DNA of 8,993 nt from CAZVEE01 sp964625525 (GTDB lineage Bacteria; Pseudomonadota; Alphaproteobacteria; JAJFIK01). Below the pieces are notes generated by a model, which did not search any database, was not told the origin of the DNA, and was given only the letters and a program-made list of their open reading frames with translations. The stretch lies in assembly GCA_964625525.1 (NCBI GenBank), contig CAZVEE010000112.1, positions 1-8,993 of the forward strand, in the 5' to 3' direction. The first letter of the stretch is position 1, and every line of letters begins with the position of its first letter. A program made the translations under genes and the position numbers. Of the stretch, positions 1 through 6,424 are shown piece by piece.

Positions 1-2
1 AT

Positions 3-31
3 TTGACTCATCGCGCTCTCCGCCATATCCT
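3..31 (+). promoter_or_regulatory. Possible sigma70-type promoter for the RiPP locus
   Basis: TTGACT (3-8) resembles a -35 box (5 of 6 to TTGACA). A 17-base spacer separates it from TATCCT (26-31), which matches 4 of 6 of TATAAT. It would give a 5' leader of about 120 bases before the precursor gene at 162. It lies at the very edge of the window and the match may be chance. Confidence 0.35.
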
Positions 32-96
32 TTTCTCATAAATATGGCCTCTCCCTTTTTGCAAGGCCTCAAAGCTATACAAAGTGTGCGCTAGTC

Positions 97-131
97 TTGA
101 GTTGCCGTGGCAGGCGTTGAGTTGTGCCTGC
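97..131 (+). promoter_or_regulatory. Direct repeats and dyad upstream of the precursor gene
   Basis: The octamer TTGAGTTG occurs twice, at 97-104 and 117-124, with starts 20 bases apart (about two helical turns). The second copy lies in the loop of a perfect 6-base dyad, GCAGGC (110-115) and GCCTGC (126-131). This could be an operator or a 5'-leader hairpin controlling precursor expression. No regulator gene is visible in the window, so function is inferred from position and symmetry only. Confidence 0.3.
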
Positions 132-161
132 TTAATCTGTCTTCTTGAAATGGAGCATACA

Positions 162-881
162 ATGGCTGTTTGGGACGGTTTCTTGAAAATCCGCGACTAT
201 GTCGCCGCCGATCCGGCACGGATTGAGGGCCTGCTGGCCGGCCCGCGCGAGACGCTGATTAATGAAGGTCTGGACTTTGAAATTCCAGGACAGTTCGAAG
301 GCGGTGAAACTCGGACATTCTCAGAGCTTATCAACGGTTTTGAAGACGGGCATCGCAAACAGGTGATGATGTCCATTCTGGGCCTTCACAACCCTGACGT
401 TCAGCATGCCACAAATCCGTGGCAGGATGATAATAATTTAGTGGTCGCGGTGGCCGCCGTGAATATCGTCGCGGCAGTGAATATCATCGCGGCTGTGAAC
501 GCATCTGTCGGCGTCAATGTAACCGCAGCGGCCAATGCCGGCGCTGCTGTGAATGCCGCCGTCGCCGTGAACGTCGTCGCCTCCGGGGAAGACGATGAAG
601 CGCCAGAAGAAACGGCAATGGCCTCCGCCAAAGAGGCCGACGCGACGCAGGTCGTTTTCGGCGCAGACTTCACAGAGAGCGAACTCTATCGACGCCTTGC
701 TGGCATGCGGCTGTCACCGTTCCGGCAGCAAGCCCTTTTTGCCCGCGTTTTGAAGCCGAAGCTCTGCACGGACGAAGGTGAAGAGGTTTCGGCGGAATAC
801 ACCTATCGCGGCGTGCCGATGGCGCTTTTGGCCAAGCGTTCAGCGGCGGGGTTTGAGTTGATCGAAGGCCGCATCAACTAA
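162..881 (+). CDS. RiPP precursor-like protein with internal Asn-hexad core
   Basis: This 239-residue protein is read as the precursor of a modified peptide. Residues 1-93 form a leader-like region with FL-x4-DYV (residues 7-14), LDFEIP (37-42) and FSEL (53-56). Residues 94-141 form a core made only of V, A, N, I, S, G and T, with Asn at 101, 107, 113, 119, 125, 131 and 137, exactly six apart. The core is bracketed by acidic stretches (DD at 89-90, EDDE at 143-146). Residues 142-239 are an ordinary, charged, probably folded C-terminal part that I do not recognise. The ATG at 162 is chosen because GGAG (152-155) sits six bases upstream; an in-frame ATG at 150 and a GTG at 84 lack a good ribosome site. 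The core resembles the polytheonamide/aeronamide peptides, but the leader is not of the nitrile-hydratase type. The neighbouring radical SAM enzyme and methyltransferase support the reading. Coding status is firm; the product class is inferred. Confidence 0.85.
   Translation: MAVWDGFLKIRDYVAADPARIEGLLAGPRETLINEGLDFEIPGQFEGGETRTFSELINGFEDGHRKQVMMSILGLHNPDVQHATNPWQDDNNLVVAVAAVNIVAAVNIIAAVNASVGVNVTAAANAGAAVNAAVAVNVVASGEDDEAPEETAMASAKEADATQVVFGADFTESELYRRLAGMRLSPFRQQALFARVLKPKLCTDEGEEVSAEYTYRGVPMALLAKRSAAGFELIEGRIN
456..581 (+). repeat. Seven in-frame 18-base units encoding the Asn hexads
   Basis: Seven contiguous 18-base units encode seven hexapeptides (residues 99-140) with consensus [A/G]-[V/A]-N-x-x-[A/V]. 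The first two are AVNIVA and AVNIIA and are nearly identical in DNA; later units diverge at both DNA and protein level while the Asn position never shifts. Preservation of phase despite sequence drift suggests selection on the protein periodicity, not recent tandem duplication alone. Confidence 0.93.
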
Positions 882-966
882 TCGGCATTACGGCAGTAAG
901 CGGACGGTCGAGCGAGGCCACCTGCGCACGAAGGCAGTGTCTCGCCCAGTCGGTGCGCGCAAAACG

Positions 967-1061
967 GACCTTGAGCCATCTCAGCTGAAACCGAAAGCGC
1001 CCAATCGGAAGAATTGGAATGGCTTAGGATTAAATGGCTCAGGATTAAATGGCTCAAGGTC
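967..1061 (+). promoter_or_regulatory. 13-base inverted repeat in the intergenic region
   Basis: The 13-mer at 967-979 (GACCTTGAGCCAT) is exactly the reverse complement of 1049-1061. The arms are 69 bases apart and enclose most of the 15-base tandem repeat array. The structure lies between the core-bearing precursor (stop at 881) and the second leader-like gene (start at 1099). It could form an mRNA stem or be a relic of the repeat expansion. The remainder of 882-1098 shows only a weak bulged hairpin near 912-945 and no convincing promoter. Confidence 0.45.
1018..1059 (+). repeat. 15-base tandem repeat, about 2.8 copies
   Basis: Units at 1018-1032 and 1033-1047 differ at one base (aatggcttaggatta and aatggctcaggatta). 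A third, partial unit begins at 1048 and follows the pattern for about 9-10 bases. The array is non-coding on the plus strand and lies just upstream of the second leader-like gene. Confidence 0.8.
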
Positions 1062-1098
1062 GTGCACAGCCGTGTGCCTGATGGTCGGATTGTAGCTC

Positions 1099-1515
1099 AT
1101 GACAAACCCAGAGCATATCCCGCAGAAAGCCGGATCGGTTAAACCTGCACACGCGAAACCCGCAGACGCCGAGGCGGTAGGGGCCACGGCCCATGACGCG
1201 GGGACCCATGACGCGGCGACAGTGGCGCAGGTGAAAATGCGCGTCGAAATGTTGGGCGCGTTTCTCTCGCACTCTTCTGACTATGTCGAACGGATCGCCC
1301 GCGATCCGCTCGGTGTTCTAGGCCCTACGGATCTCGATTTCGAGATCCCATCCTTTGTACCGTCAGTCGCCGGTCTGAAATTTTCTGAAATGCTGGCGCT
1401 TCAACCCCTTGAGACCCGCATCGCAGCGCTCAAGGTCATTCAGAAACTTGACACTCCAGATCATTCCGGTGCGGACAGGTTCGCTGTCAGTACGCCGCCA
1501 TCGCAATGGTCATGA
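1099..1515 (+). CDS. Leader-like paralogue without Asn-repeat core
   Basis: This 138-residue protein shares with the first precursor FL-x4-DYV (residues 55-62), LDFEIP (79-84) and FSEM (95-98), in the same order and similar spacing, followed by an Arg-containing helix-like stretch ending near K116-L117. After this it has only about 21 further residues, ending PPSQWS, and no Asn-hexad core. Residues 1-46 are a low-complexity A/H/D/T-rich extension, partly a 15-base tandem repeat. The ATG at 1099 is the first possible start because a stop codon lies six bases upstream; its ribosome site is weak. An internal ATG at 1237 would give an N-terminus matching the first precursor, so the start is uncertain. 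It could be a second precursor with a short, different core, a free leader acting in trans, or a decayed copy. It ends 35 bases before the radical SAM gene. Confidence 0.75.
   Translation: MTNPEHIPQKAGSVKPAHAKPADAEAVGATAHDAGTHDAATVAQVKMRVEMLGAFLSHSSDYVERIARDPLGVLGPTDLDFEIPSFVPSVAGLKFSEMLALQPLETRIAALKVIQKLDTPDHSGADRFAVSTPPSQWS
1190..1219 (+). repeat. 15-base tandem duplication inside the second leader gene
   Basis: Two adjacent units, cccatgacgcgggga and cccatgacgcggcga, differ at one base and encode the repeated HDA motif in the low-complexity N-terminal extension. The unit length equals that of the non-coding array at 1018-1059, but the sequence is different. Confidence 0.75.
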
Positions 1516-1539
1516 GGATGCGCAGGCTCGTTCAAGCAT

Positions 1540-1544
1540 AGGAG
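1540..1544 (+). promoter_or_regulatory. Ribosome binding site fixing a TTG start
   Basis: AGGAG lies six bases before the TTG at 1551. It supports TTG as the true start of the radical SAM gene, which places the cluster cysteines at residues 15, 19 and 22, a normal distance from the N-terminus for this superfamily. Confidence 0.8.
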
Positions 1545-1550
1545 ATCACC

Positions 1551-2609
1551 TTGTATTTTCCACATCGGTTGACATTTCTGACGACCAATACGTGTACGGC
1601 GCGTTGTGGACACTGCAGCGTGAGTTCAAGCCCAGACCGCAAGGGGCGCCTGACGTTCGACCAAATGCGCGAGACGATCGATGGGGTGCGAAAGAAAGGG
1701 CCGCTCCATACCGTTGTGTGGGCGGGCGGTGAACCCACCCTCCTGGGGCAGGACTTGTTGGATGCCATCGCCTACGCGTTTTCGTTGGGTATCAACACGC
1801 GCGTGGTGACCAACGTATCATGGGCAATCTCGCCCCAGAAGGCGCGTCAAAAGTTGGTCAGCCTCCGCGAGGCAGGACTGCGTGAGCTGAACATCAGTGC
1901 CGACGATTATCACCTGCCCTACATTCCTTTCGACAATGTCGCCCATGCGTGGCGCGAAGCCCATGGCGAAGGCTTCGATACGGTACTGATCGCGATAGCC
2001 CACGGCCCTCGGTCGCTGGTGACCCCACAATGGGTCGCCGAGCAATTGAACGAGGCCGCGCTGGAGCCGATCACTGCGGATACGGCCTTTGGCGAGACAC
2101 GGTTGAGAAAAGTCCTCGGTGGCACAGCTTACATTGTATACGGAACGTATTTGCAGAAGCTTGGCCGATCCCATGACGAGGTACCGGCAGAGGACTTCCA
2201 GCAGGTCCCTTGGGAGCAGTTGCAGGGCGGCTGTCCGTTTGCAGCGTCCAGCCCCGCCGTTTCACCTGATAACAATCTTCTTGCCTGTTGCGGTTTCGAA
2301 GTGGCTGGAAACGCTGTTTTGGATTTCGGTGATCTCGACACGCATTCTGTTCCAGACCTGTATGCCCATGTGGAGCGTGACTTGATCGTCAAGGCCATTG
2401 CGGAGAGAGGGCCGGCTTTTTTGGCGGACTTCGTAAGCCGCAAGGCACCCCATATTTCGTGGCGACCGACCTATAGCTCTGTCTGCGAAGTATGCGAGCA
2501 CGTGACAACGCGCCAGGAGGTCGTCGATGTCCTGAAGACGCACAGTGACGAACTCGCGGCAGAACTTATCTTGTTCGGCCCGATGCAGAAGGCGGAGATG
2601 GGGGCATAA
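1551..2609 (+). CDS. Radical SAM enzyme, candidate peptide epimerase or modifier
   Basis: This 352-residue protein has the radical SAM cluster motif C-x3-C-x2-C at C15, C19 and C22, which binds the 4Fe-4S cluster that cleaves S-adenosylmethionine. A GGEP motif (59-62) contacts SAM, and an SADDYH motif lies at 116-121. The C-terminal part has further cysteines, C228, C246, C247, C312 and C315, in a layout resembling SPASM or twitch domains that hold auxiliary clusters in RiPP-modifying enzymes. There is no N-terminal B12-binding domain, so it is unlikely to be a B12-dependent C-methyltransferase. By family knowledge, radical SAM RiPP enzymes epimerise residues or form cross-links. Epimerisation of the Asn-hexad core is my inference, by analogy with PoyD-type enzymes, and this protein may not belong to that subfamily. 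It is followed without a gap by the methyltransferase gene (TAA at 2607-2609, ATG at 2610), so the two are probably cotranscribed and translationally coupled. Confidence 0.93.
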   Translation: MYFPHRLTFLTTNTCTARCGHCSVSSSPDRKGRLTFDQMRETIDGVRKKGPLHTVVWAGGEPTLLGQDLLDAIAYAFSLGINTRVVTNVSWAISPQKARQKLVSLREAGLRELNISADDYHLPYIPFDNVAHAWREAHGEGFDTVLIAIAHGPRSLVTPQWVAEQLNEAALEPITADTAFGETRLRKVLGGTAYIVYGTYLQKLGRSHDEVPAEDFQQVPWEQLQGGCPFAASSPAVSPDNNLLACCGFEVAGNAVLDFGDLDTHSVPDLYAHVERDLIVKAIAERGPAFLADFVSRKAPHISWRPTYSSVCEVCEHVTTRQEVVDVLKTHSDELAAELILFGPMQKAEMGA

Positions 2610-3773
2610 ATGACTGTCACACCTGCCGAAATTTCACGAGAACGGGACCAGCACACAGGCAACTTTCTGGCAAGCCGTCCGTTTTATGACGATCTTGCAA
2701 ATGTCGCGGACTGGCTCACCGACCGGGGTCTGGGGGAGATTCTCTCAGCGTTCAATCCGTTGCGGCGGAACTGGGCGCAGATCATGGCGCGCCGGTCGGC
2801 CCTGGAGCCAAGCCATCAGGCCCTTGTCGATTTCTTCTTGAACGGGGCCTGGTTGCATGAGGAAAGCCGGTATGACATTCCCGACTGGATCATCGAGACT
2901 CTGGACGCCTGCACGTTGATCCAAAAGCGGGATCGAGATGGTGCCGTGTCTCTTGGCCAATATTCGTTTTGGTCGGTCCATCACCTGTGGATTATCGTGG
3001 AACGCCCCACTGTCGCCACCAGCGCCTATTTTGGCGATGACTCAGTCGCCTTGCTAAGCCGTCTGCGGCCGCGTCAAGGTGAACGGGCCCTCGACTTTTG
3101 CACGGGTCCCGGCATTCAGGCCTTGTGGCTTGCCAACACGTGCCGCGAGGTCGTGGGGGTCGACATTAATCCGTATGCCCTGTCTTTGGCAGAAATGAAT
3201 GCGAAGGTAAATCGCTTCAAGAATGTCCGCTTCACAGCGAATGATCTGGATACGGGGCTCAATGAGGGGGGCTTTGACTTGATCAGCGCCAATCCCCCTC
3301 TCATTCCCTTGGCGGATGATATGCCTTATGGCCTTATCGGGCATGGTGGTCCGGATGGCTTGCGCTTTACCGCGCGCATTCTCGATGCCCTGCCGCGTCT
3401 GCTCAACGACCGAGGCCGGTGTCAGATCCTGGGTTTGACCACAAGCGATGGCATCCTGCCATTAGCGCTTCCGGCCTGGGAGGACTGGTCAAGACGGACC
3501 GGAATCGGTCTGATCGTCCAGGTTGGGCACCATCTTTCCATGAGCGAGGCAGCGAACTGGACGCACAAGCTGAGCCTAACATCATCGGCATTCGCACAGC
3601 AGACCGGGGCGGATGTCAGCATCGAAGAAACATCGGCGGCCCTGCGTATCATGCTTGAAAAAGCAGGGGCGACCGCCTTGTGCGACTTCTTCCTTTTTGC
3701 CACAAAAGCGCACAAGGACTTTCATTTCATCGACTTCTCGGTCGATGGCGAACCGGGGCTTTGGTATGTCTGA
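2610..3773 (+). CDS. HemK-like SAM-dependent methyltransferase, candidate Asn N-methylase
   Basis: This 387-residue protein is a class I methyltransferase. Residues 1 to about 140 form an N-terminal domain I do not recognise. The Rossmann fold follows: SAM-binding loop LDFCTGPGIQAL (161-172), acidic residue in VDIN (184-187), ND at 211-212, and the catalytic NPPL motif at 228-231. By family knowledge, [N/D]PP[Y/F/L] methyltransferases act on nitrogen in amides or amines, and HemK/PrmC methylates a glutamine side-chain amide in release factors. Much of the protein resembles release-factor-methylase-like enzymes, but its setting argues against a housekeeping role. N-methylation of the core Asn side chains is the natural inference. 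The start codon directly follows the radical SAM stop, with a GGGG ribosome-site candidate at 2601-2604. Its last 8 bases overlap the ATG at 3766 of the next gene. Confidence 0.9.
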   Translation: MTVTPAEISRERDQHTGNFLASRPFYDDLANVADWLTDRGLGEILSAFNPLRRNWAQIMARRSALEPSHQALVDFFLNGAWLHEESRYDIPDWIIETLDACTLIQKRDRDGAVSLGQYSFWSVHHLWIIVERPTVATSAYFGDDSVALLSRLRPRQGERALDFCTGPGIQALWLANTCREVVGVDINPYALSLAEMNAKVNRFKNVRFTANDLDTGLNEGGFDLISANPPLIPLADDMPYGLIGHGGPDGLRFTARILDALPRLLNDRGRCQILGLTTSDGILPLALPAWEDWSRRTGIGLIVQVGHHLSMSEAANWTHKLSLTSSAFAQQTGADVSIEETSAALRIMLEKAGATALCDFFLFATKAHKDFHFIDFSVDGEPGLWYV

Positions 3774-5254
3774 AGGGCTCAGCATCGCACCGCACCGGGC
3801 ATTTGCTACGCTTGTTGTCGCCGTGATTGTATCNNNNNNNNNNNNNNNNNNNNNNNNNNNNNNNNNNNNNNNNNNNNNNNNNNNNNNNNNNNNNNNNNNN
3901 NNNNNNNNNNNNNNNNNNNNNNNNNNNNNNNNNTGAAACACGCGCCAGTGAACCCTGCGCCGCCGAAGGGCTCTGGGTCGGCGCCCTTGAGGTGCAGGGC
4001 ACAACGCTGCCGTTGAGAGTCGAAGTCTCGCAGCACAGCCGGACGGGCGGCGATGTAACTTTGGCTAGCCCGGCGCAAAACGCGTTCGGTATCGAGGGCG
4101 CCTTTACCCTGAACGCCTGCGCAATCTCAATGGCTTTTCCGTCCATTGCAGCACACTATGAGGCCATAATTGACCCAGTGCTTTCGGTCATGAATGGGCA
4201 ATGGATGCAAAGTGGAACGCAATTTCCATTGGAACTGTCGCGCCAAAGACCCGTAGACGACGGCGCTGCGGCGGCATCGTCTCGTGGCGCCGCCGTCACA
4301 TTTCAAAGCGCTGACGGCCAAACGATGCTCACCGGCGAGATCACACAGCCCCTCGTGGCCCCCAATGGGATCGGGGTCATTTTGCTATCTGGGTCAGGCT
4401 CGCAAGACTTAGATCAGACCATCTTTGGTCACCGGCCCTTTGCGGTGTGGGCGGAGTTTCTGTCGGCGCGCAACGTGACGGTCCTGCGCTACAATGACCG
4501 CGGTGTGAATGGGTCGGGCGGTGATGGGGCGCATGCGTCGCTTGATGACTTGGCAGACGATGCAGCCGGTGCCGTGGACGCCCTGCCCGACACTGTCACC
4601 CAGACCTATTTGATTGGTCATAGCGAAGGTGCTGTTGTCGCGGCATTGACTGCGAACCGCGTCCCGTCGATTGACGGTGTCGTCCTCCTGTCTCCCCAGG
4701 TCGCGCCGCTTGCCGATGTGCTCATTCATCAAATCCGCACATATATGACGGCGGAAGGTCATCCGGTATCGGACATCGAGGCCATGGTTGATGCGCAAAC
4801 ACGGATCAACGAGATTGCCGTGACCGAAGCCGATGAAGACCGCCGCACAGCCCAGATCCGCGACATCCTGTTGGCCATGGGAGAAGACGAGGAAAGTGCG
4901 GCCATGAGGGCCGGAGTGGCGTCTTCGGAAGCATTCAGAAGCCGACTAACTGTCGATCCGCGCACGGTCTATTCAGCACTGAGCATACCGACGCTCGCGA
5001 TCTTCGGCGCCAAGGATACGCAGATCAGGCCGGTTTGGTCCGCCGATGCCCTGCGTAATCTGACCGATCCAGACGGCAATGCACCTTGCGTCCTCACCTT
5101 CGATGCGCTCAATCATCTTCTCCAGACCGCGGGGACAGGGATGCCAGATGAATATGCGCTGATCGAAGAAACCATTGCCGTGTCCGCGCTCGAAGCAGTG
5201 GCAGATTGGGTCGTCAGCCCGCCCGGCGAACGACGCTGCCAGCAGCCGTCTTAG
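3766..5254 (+). CDS. Probably exported alpha/beta hydrolase, broken by assembly gap
   Basis: An ATG at 3766 overlaps the methyltransferase stop. It opens a frame beginning MSEGLSIAPHRAF followed by TLVVAVIV, which looks like a signal peptide or membrane anchor, before the N run. After the gap an open frame runs to TAG at 5252-5254. It contains an N-terminal beta domain with W-x-G near 3974-3982, then an alpha/beta hydrolase domain: GSGSQD near 4393, YNDRG near 4490, nucleophile motif GHSEG (4616-4630, Ser codon 4622), putative catalytic Asp in AKD (codon 5015) and His in NHLLQ (codon 5114). This matches exported serine hydrolases of the alpha/beta hydrolase (peptidase S9-like) group. The two frames join only if the real gap is a multiple of three bases, so one gene is likely but not proven. 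Operon position suggests peptide maturation, release or inactivation, but its substrate cannot be read from sequence. Confidence 0.75.
3834..3933. other. Scaffold gap of 100 N
   Basis: Exactly 100 consecutive N, the usual placeholder for a gap of unknown size. It interrupts the hydrolase gene just after its signal-like N-terminus. Any further small gene could be hidden here, though the family's typical layout (signal peptide followed soon by the W-x-G domain) suggests a short gap. Confidence 0.98.
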
Positions 5255-5393
5255 GGCTGTCATCAGCGGAACAGAATTGCAAGGGAACAGGACGATATCT
5301 TGGTATCGCGTGACGCCCTGACCAAAGACCGGAGAGTGGCTTTCTCAATCTTGGCGATGTGTAGAGTGTTCGCTTCACTTTGTTTGAGTCCAA

Positions 5394-5409
5394 CTGAAAC
5401 AGATTTCAG
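5394..5409 (+). promoter_or_regulatory. Small perfect dyad upstream of DUF1648 gene
   Basis: CTGAAA and TTTCAG flank a 4-base loop. It sits about 70 bases before the membrane-protein start and could be an operator half-site pair or a chance hairpin. The rest of 5255-5477 shows only a 5-base hairpin (5293-5308); no convincing terminator or promoter is seen there. Confidence 0.25.
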
Positions 5410-5477
5410 CCTTGATTTGCGCGCTTTCAGGGCCGAATTCCGCTCCTGATCGCGCTTTAGCAATGGGAGTCTTGCTC

Positions 5478-5882
5478 GTGAAAGATCTGACACTCTTGCC
5501 CACGATTGGGTCCGTTATCTTGGTTGTGATCGCGATGATCGCGGCGGTCAGTTTGCCCAAAACCGTGGCTGTGCATTGGAACCTCGCTGGCGAGCCGGAT
5601 AACTTTGCCAGCAAATGGGTTGTGGTCGCTGTGGCGCTGCTGCCCATCGTCCTCTGGTTGGGCTTGGAACTCTTGCTGCGCAATACGGCCGGCGCGTCGA
5701 CAGCGCAGGCCGTGACGGGGTTGAGAATGGCGTTCCCGCTGCTGATGGCGATCTTCATCATCGCGGCAGGCTATATGATCCTTGCCAACCATGGCGTGCA
5801 GGTTGCTGTGTGGATTTTGATCACGATGATTGTTGCGTTGGCTCTTGGGTTCGTTGCGCTGATCGTCCGGTCGGTCATGTAA
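5478..5882 (+). CDS. Four-helix DUF1648 membrane protein
   Basis: This 134-residue protein has four predicted membrane helices (about residues 4-26, 48-68, 82-103 and 108-130). Between the first two lies the DUF1648 hallmark, an HWN-x2-GEPDNFASKW segment (33-47). GTG at 5478 is preferred because GGGAG (5465-5469) lies eight bases upstream; an in-frame ATG at 5463 has no ribosome site. The same domain occurs in SdpI, the immunity protein against the SDP toxin of Bacillus, which is larger. Because this gene follows a locus that appears to make a membrane-active peptide, a self-protection role is possible, but DUF1648 proteins are widespread and mostly uncharacterised. A 223-base gap separates it from the hydrolase, so it may have its own promoter. 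Confidence 0.85.
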   Translation: MKDLTLLPTIGSVILVVIAMIAAVSLPKTVAVHWNLAGEPDNFASKWVVVAVALLPIVLWLGLELLLRNTAGASTAQAVTGLRMAFPLLMAIFIIAAGYMILANHGVQVAVWILITMIVALALGFVALIVRSVM

Positions 5883-6424
5883 CGCGCCTGCCCCGCCCGC
5901 AAATGTGCAGCCAAGGGTTATGCAATCACTGGATGCTCGCCGCTGGAGCGTTTCCAGGAAAATGTCCGGTTTTAGTGAAACGGCGTTCGACGGCTGATCT
6001 GGCCGCCCCCCATAGGCGCGGGGCAGATCAGCCACTTACACTGGGTGTGGCGCGGCTGGTCGATCGTTCAGGCCGGTACACGGACGGATCGCGGCATCGG
6101 CATGAGGAAGATCGTCCGCCCCCATACAGTCGTGACCAACCGATCACCGACGCCTGAGACCCTCACAACAATGACTCTGACTTGGGCTGTGCGCAGCCTC
6201 TCGTGAGATCATCCTTCCGAAGCACTGCGCCGCATGCTTACATAACGCTGACTGCGCGAATGGGGGTTGCTCAGCATGACACCCCCAGCCATTGGATCTA
6301 CAGTGTAGAGGATACTGCTGGCCCGACCATGACTGGACAGACCGCGCCGCCAAGCCTCTTTTTTGACGGGTCCCTCTTTCCCGAGCAACATCGCTTTGAC
6401 GTCTTACGGGAGTTGTATCGCCCC
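5883..6424. other. Intergenic stretch with no convincing gene
   Basis: Beyond the terminator-like hairpin at 5992-6033, I see no supported gene. An open frame from 6182 runs to 6484 and contains a small dyad (GGGGGT 6262-6267, ACCCCC 6281-6286), but its translation has no recognisable motif before it meets the pseudogene remnant near 6425. It may include more of the decayed gene. Confidence 0.5.
5992..6033 (+). terminator. Strong hairpin, terminator-like
   Basis: GGCTGATCTG (5992-6001) pairs perfectly with CAGATCAGCC (6024-6033), and the interior adds a CCCC/GGGG pairing. It lies 110 bases after the DUF1648 stop. No T-rich tract follows, so it may be a weak or Rho-assisted terminator, or another RNA structure. 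Confidence 0.5.

Noticed and set aside
456..581. Simple low-complexity expansion without function
   Set aside because: The units differ in DNA and in the variable residues, yet the Asn phase is perfect over seven units, which is hard to explain by slippage alone.
401..673. 90-residue minus-strand open frame opposite the core
   Set aside because: Its Ala/Thr-rich sequence is the complement of the repetitive core-coding region; plus-strand codon use, ribosome site and motif conservation favour the plus strand.
1551..2609. B12-dependent radical SAM C-methyltransferase
   Set aside because: The cluster motif is at residue 15, leaving no room for an N-terminal cobalamin-binding domain.
2610..3773. 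Housekeeping release-factor glutamine methyltransferase (PrmC)
   Set aside because: The NPPL motif is related, but the long unrelated N-terminal domain, the length of 387 residues and the operon setting beside a precursor and radical SAM gene fit a peptide-modifying role better.
3827..3934. Translated start of the hydrolase inside the N run
   Set aside because: Any start placed at or within the N run is an artefact; the ATG at 3766 with a signal-like sequence is the better candidate.
5457..6035. 192-residue minus-strand open frame over the DUF1648 gene
   Set aside because: Rich in His, Gln, Arg and Asp as expected for the complement of membrane-protein codons; the plus strand encodes a coherent DUF1648 protein.
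5615..6157. 180-residue plus-strand open frame overlapping and following the DUF1648 gene
   Set aside because: Its first half is an out-of-frame reading of the membrane protein, and the rest runs through the terminator-like hairpin without any family signal. I considered a transposase fragment and found no supporting motif.
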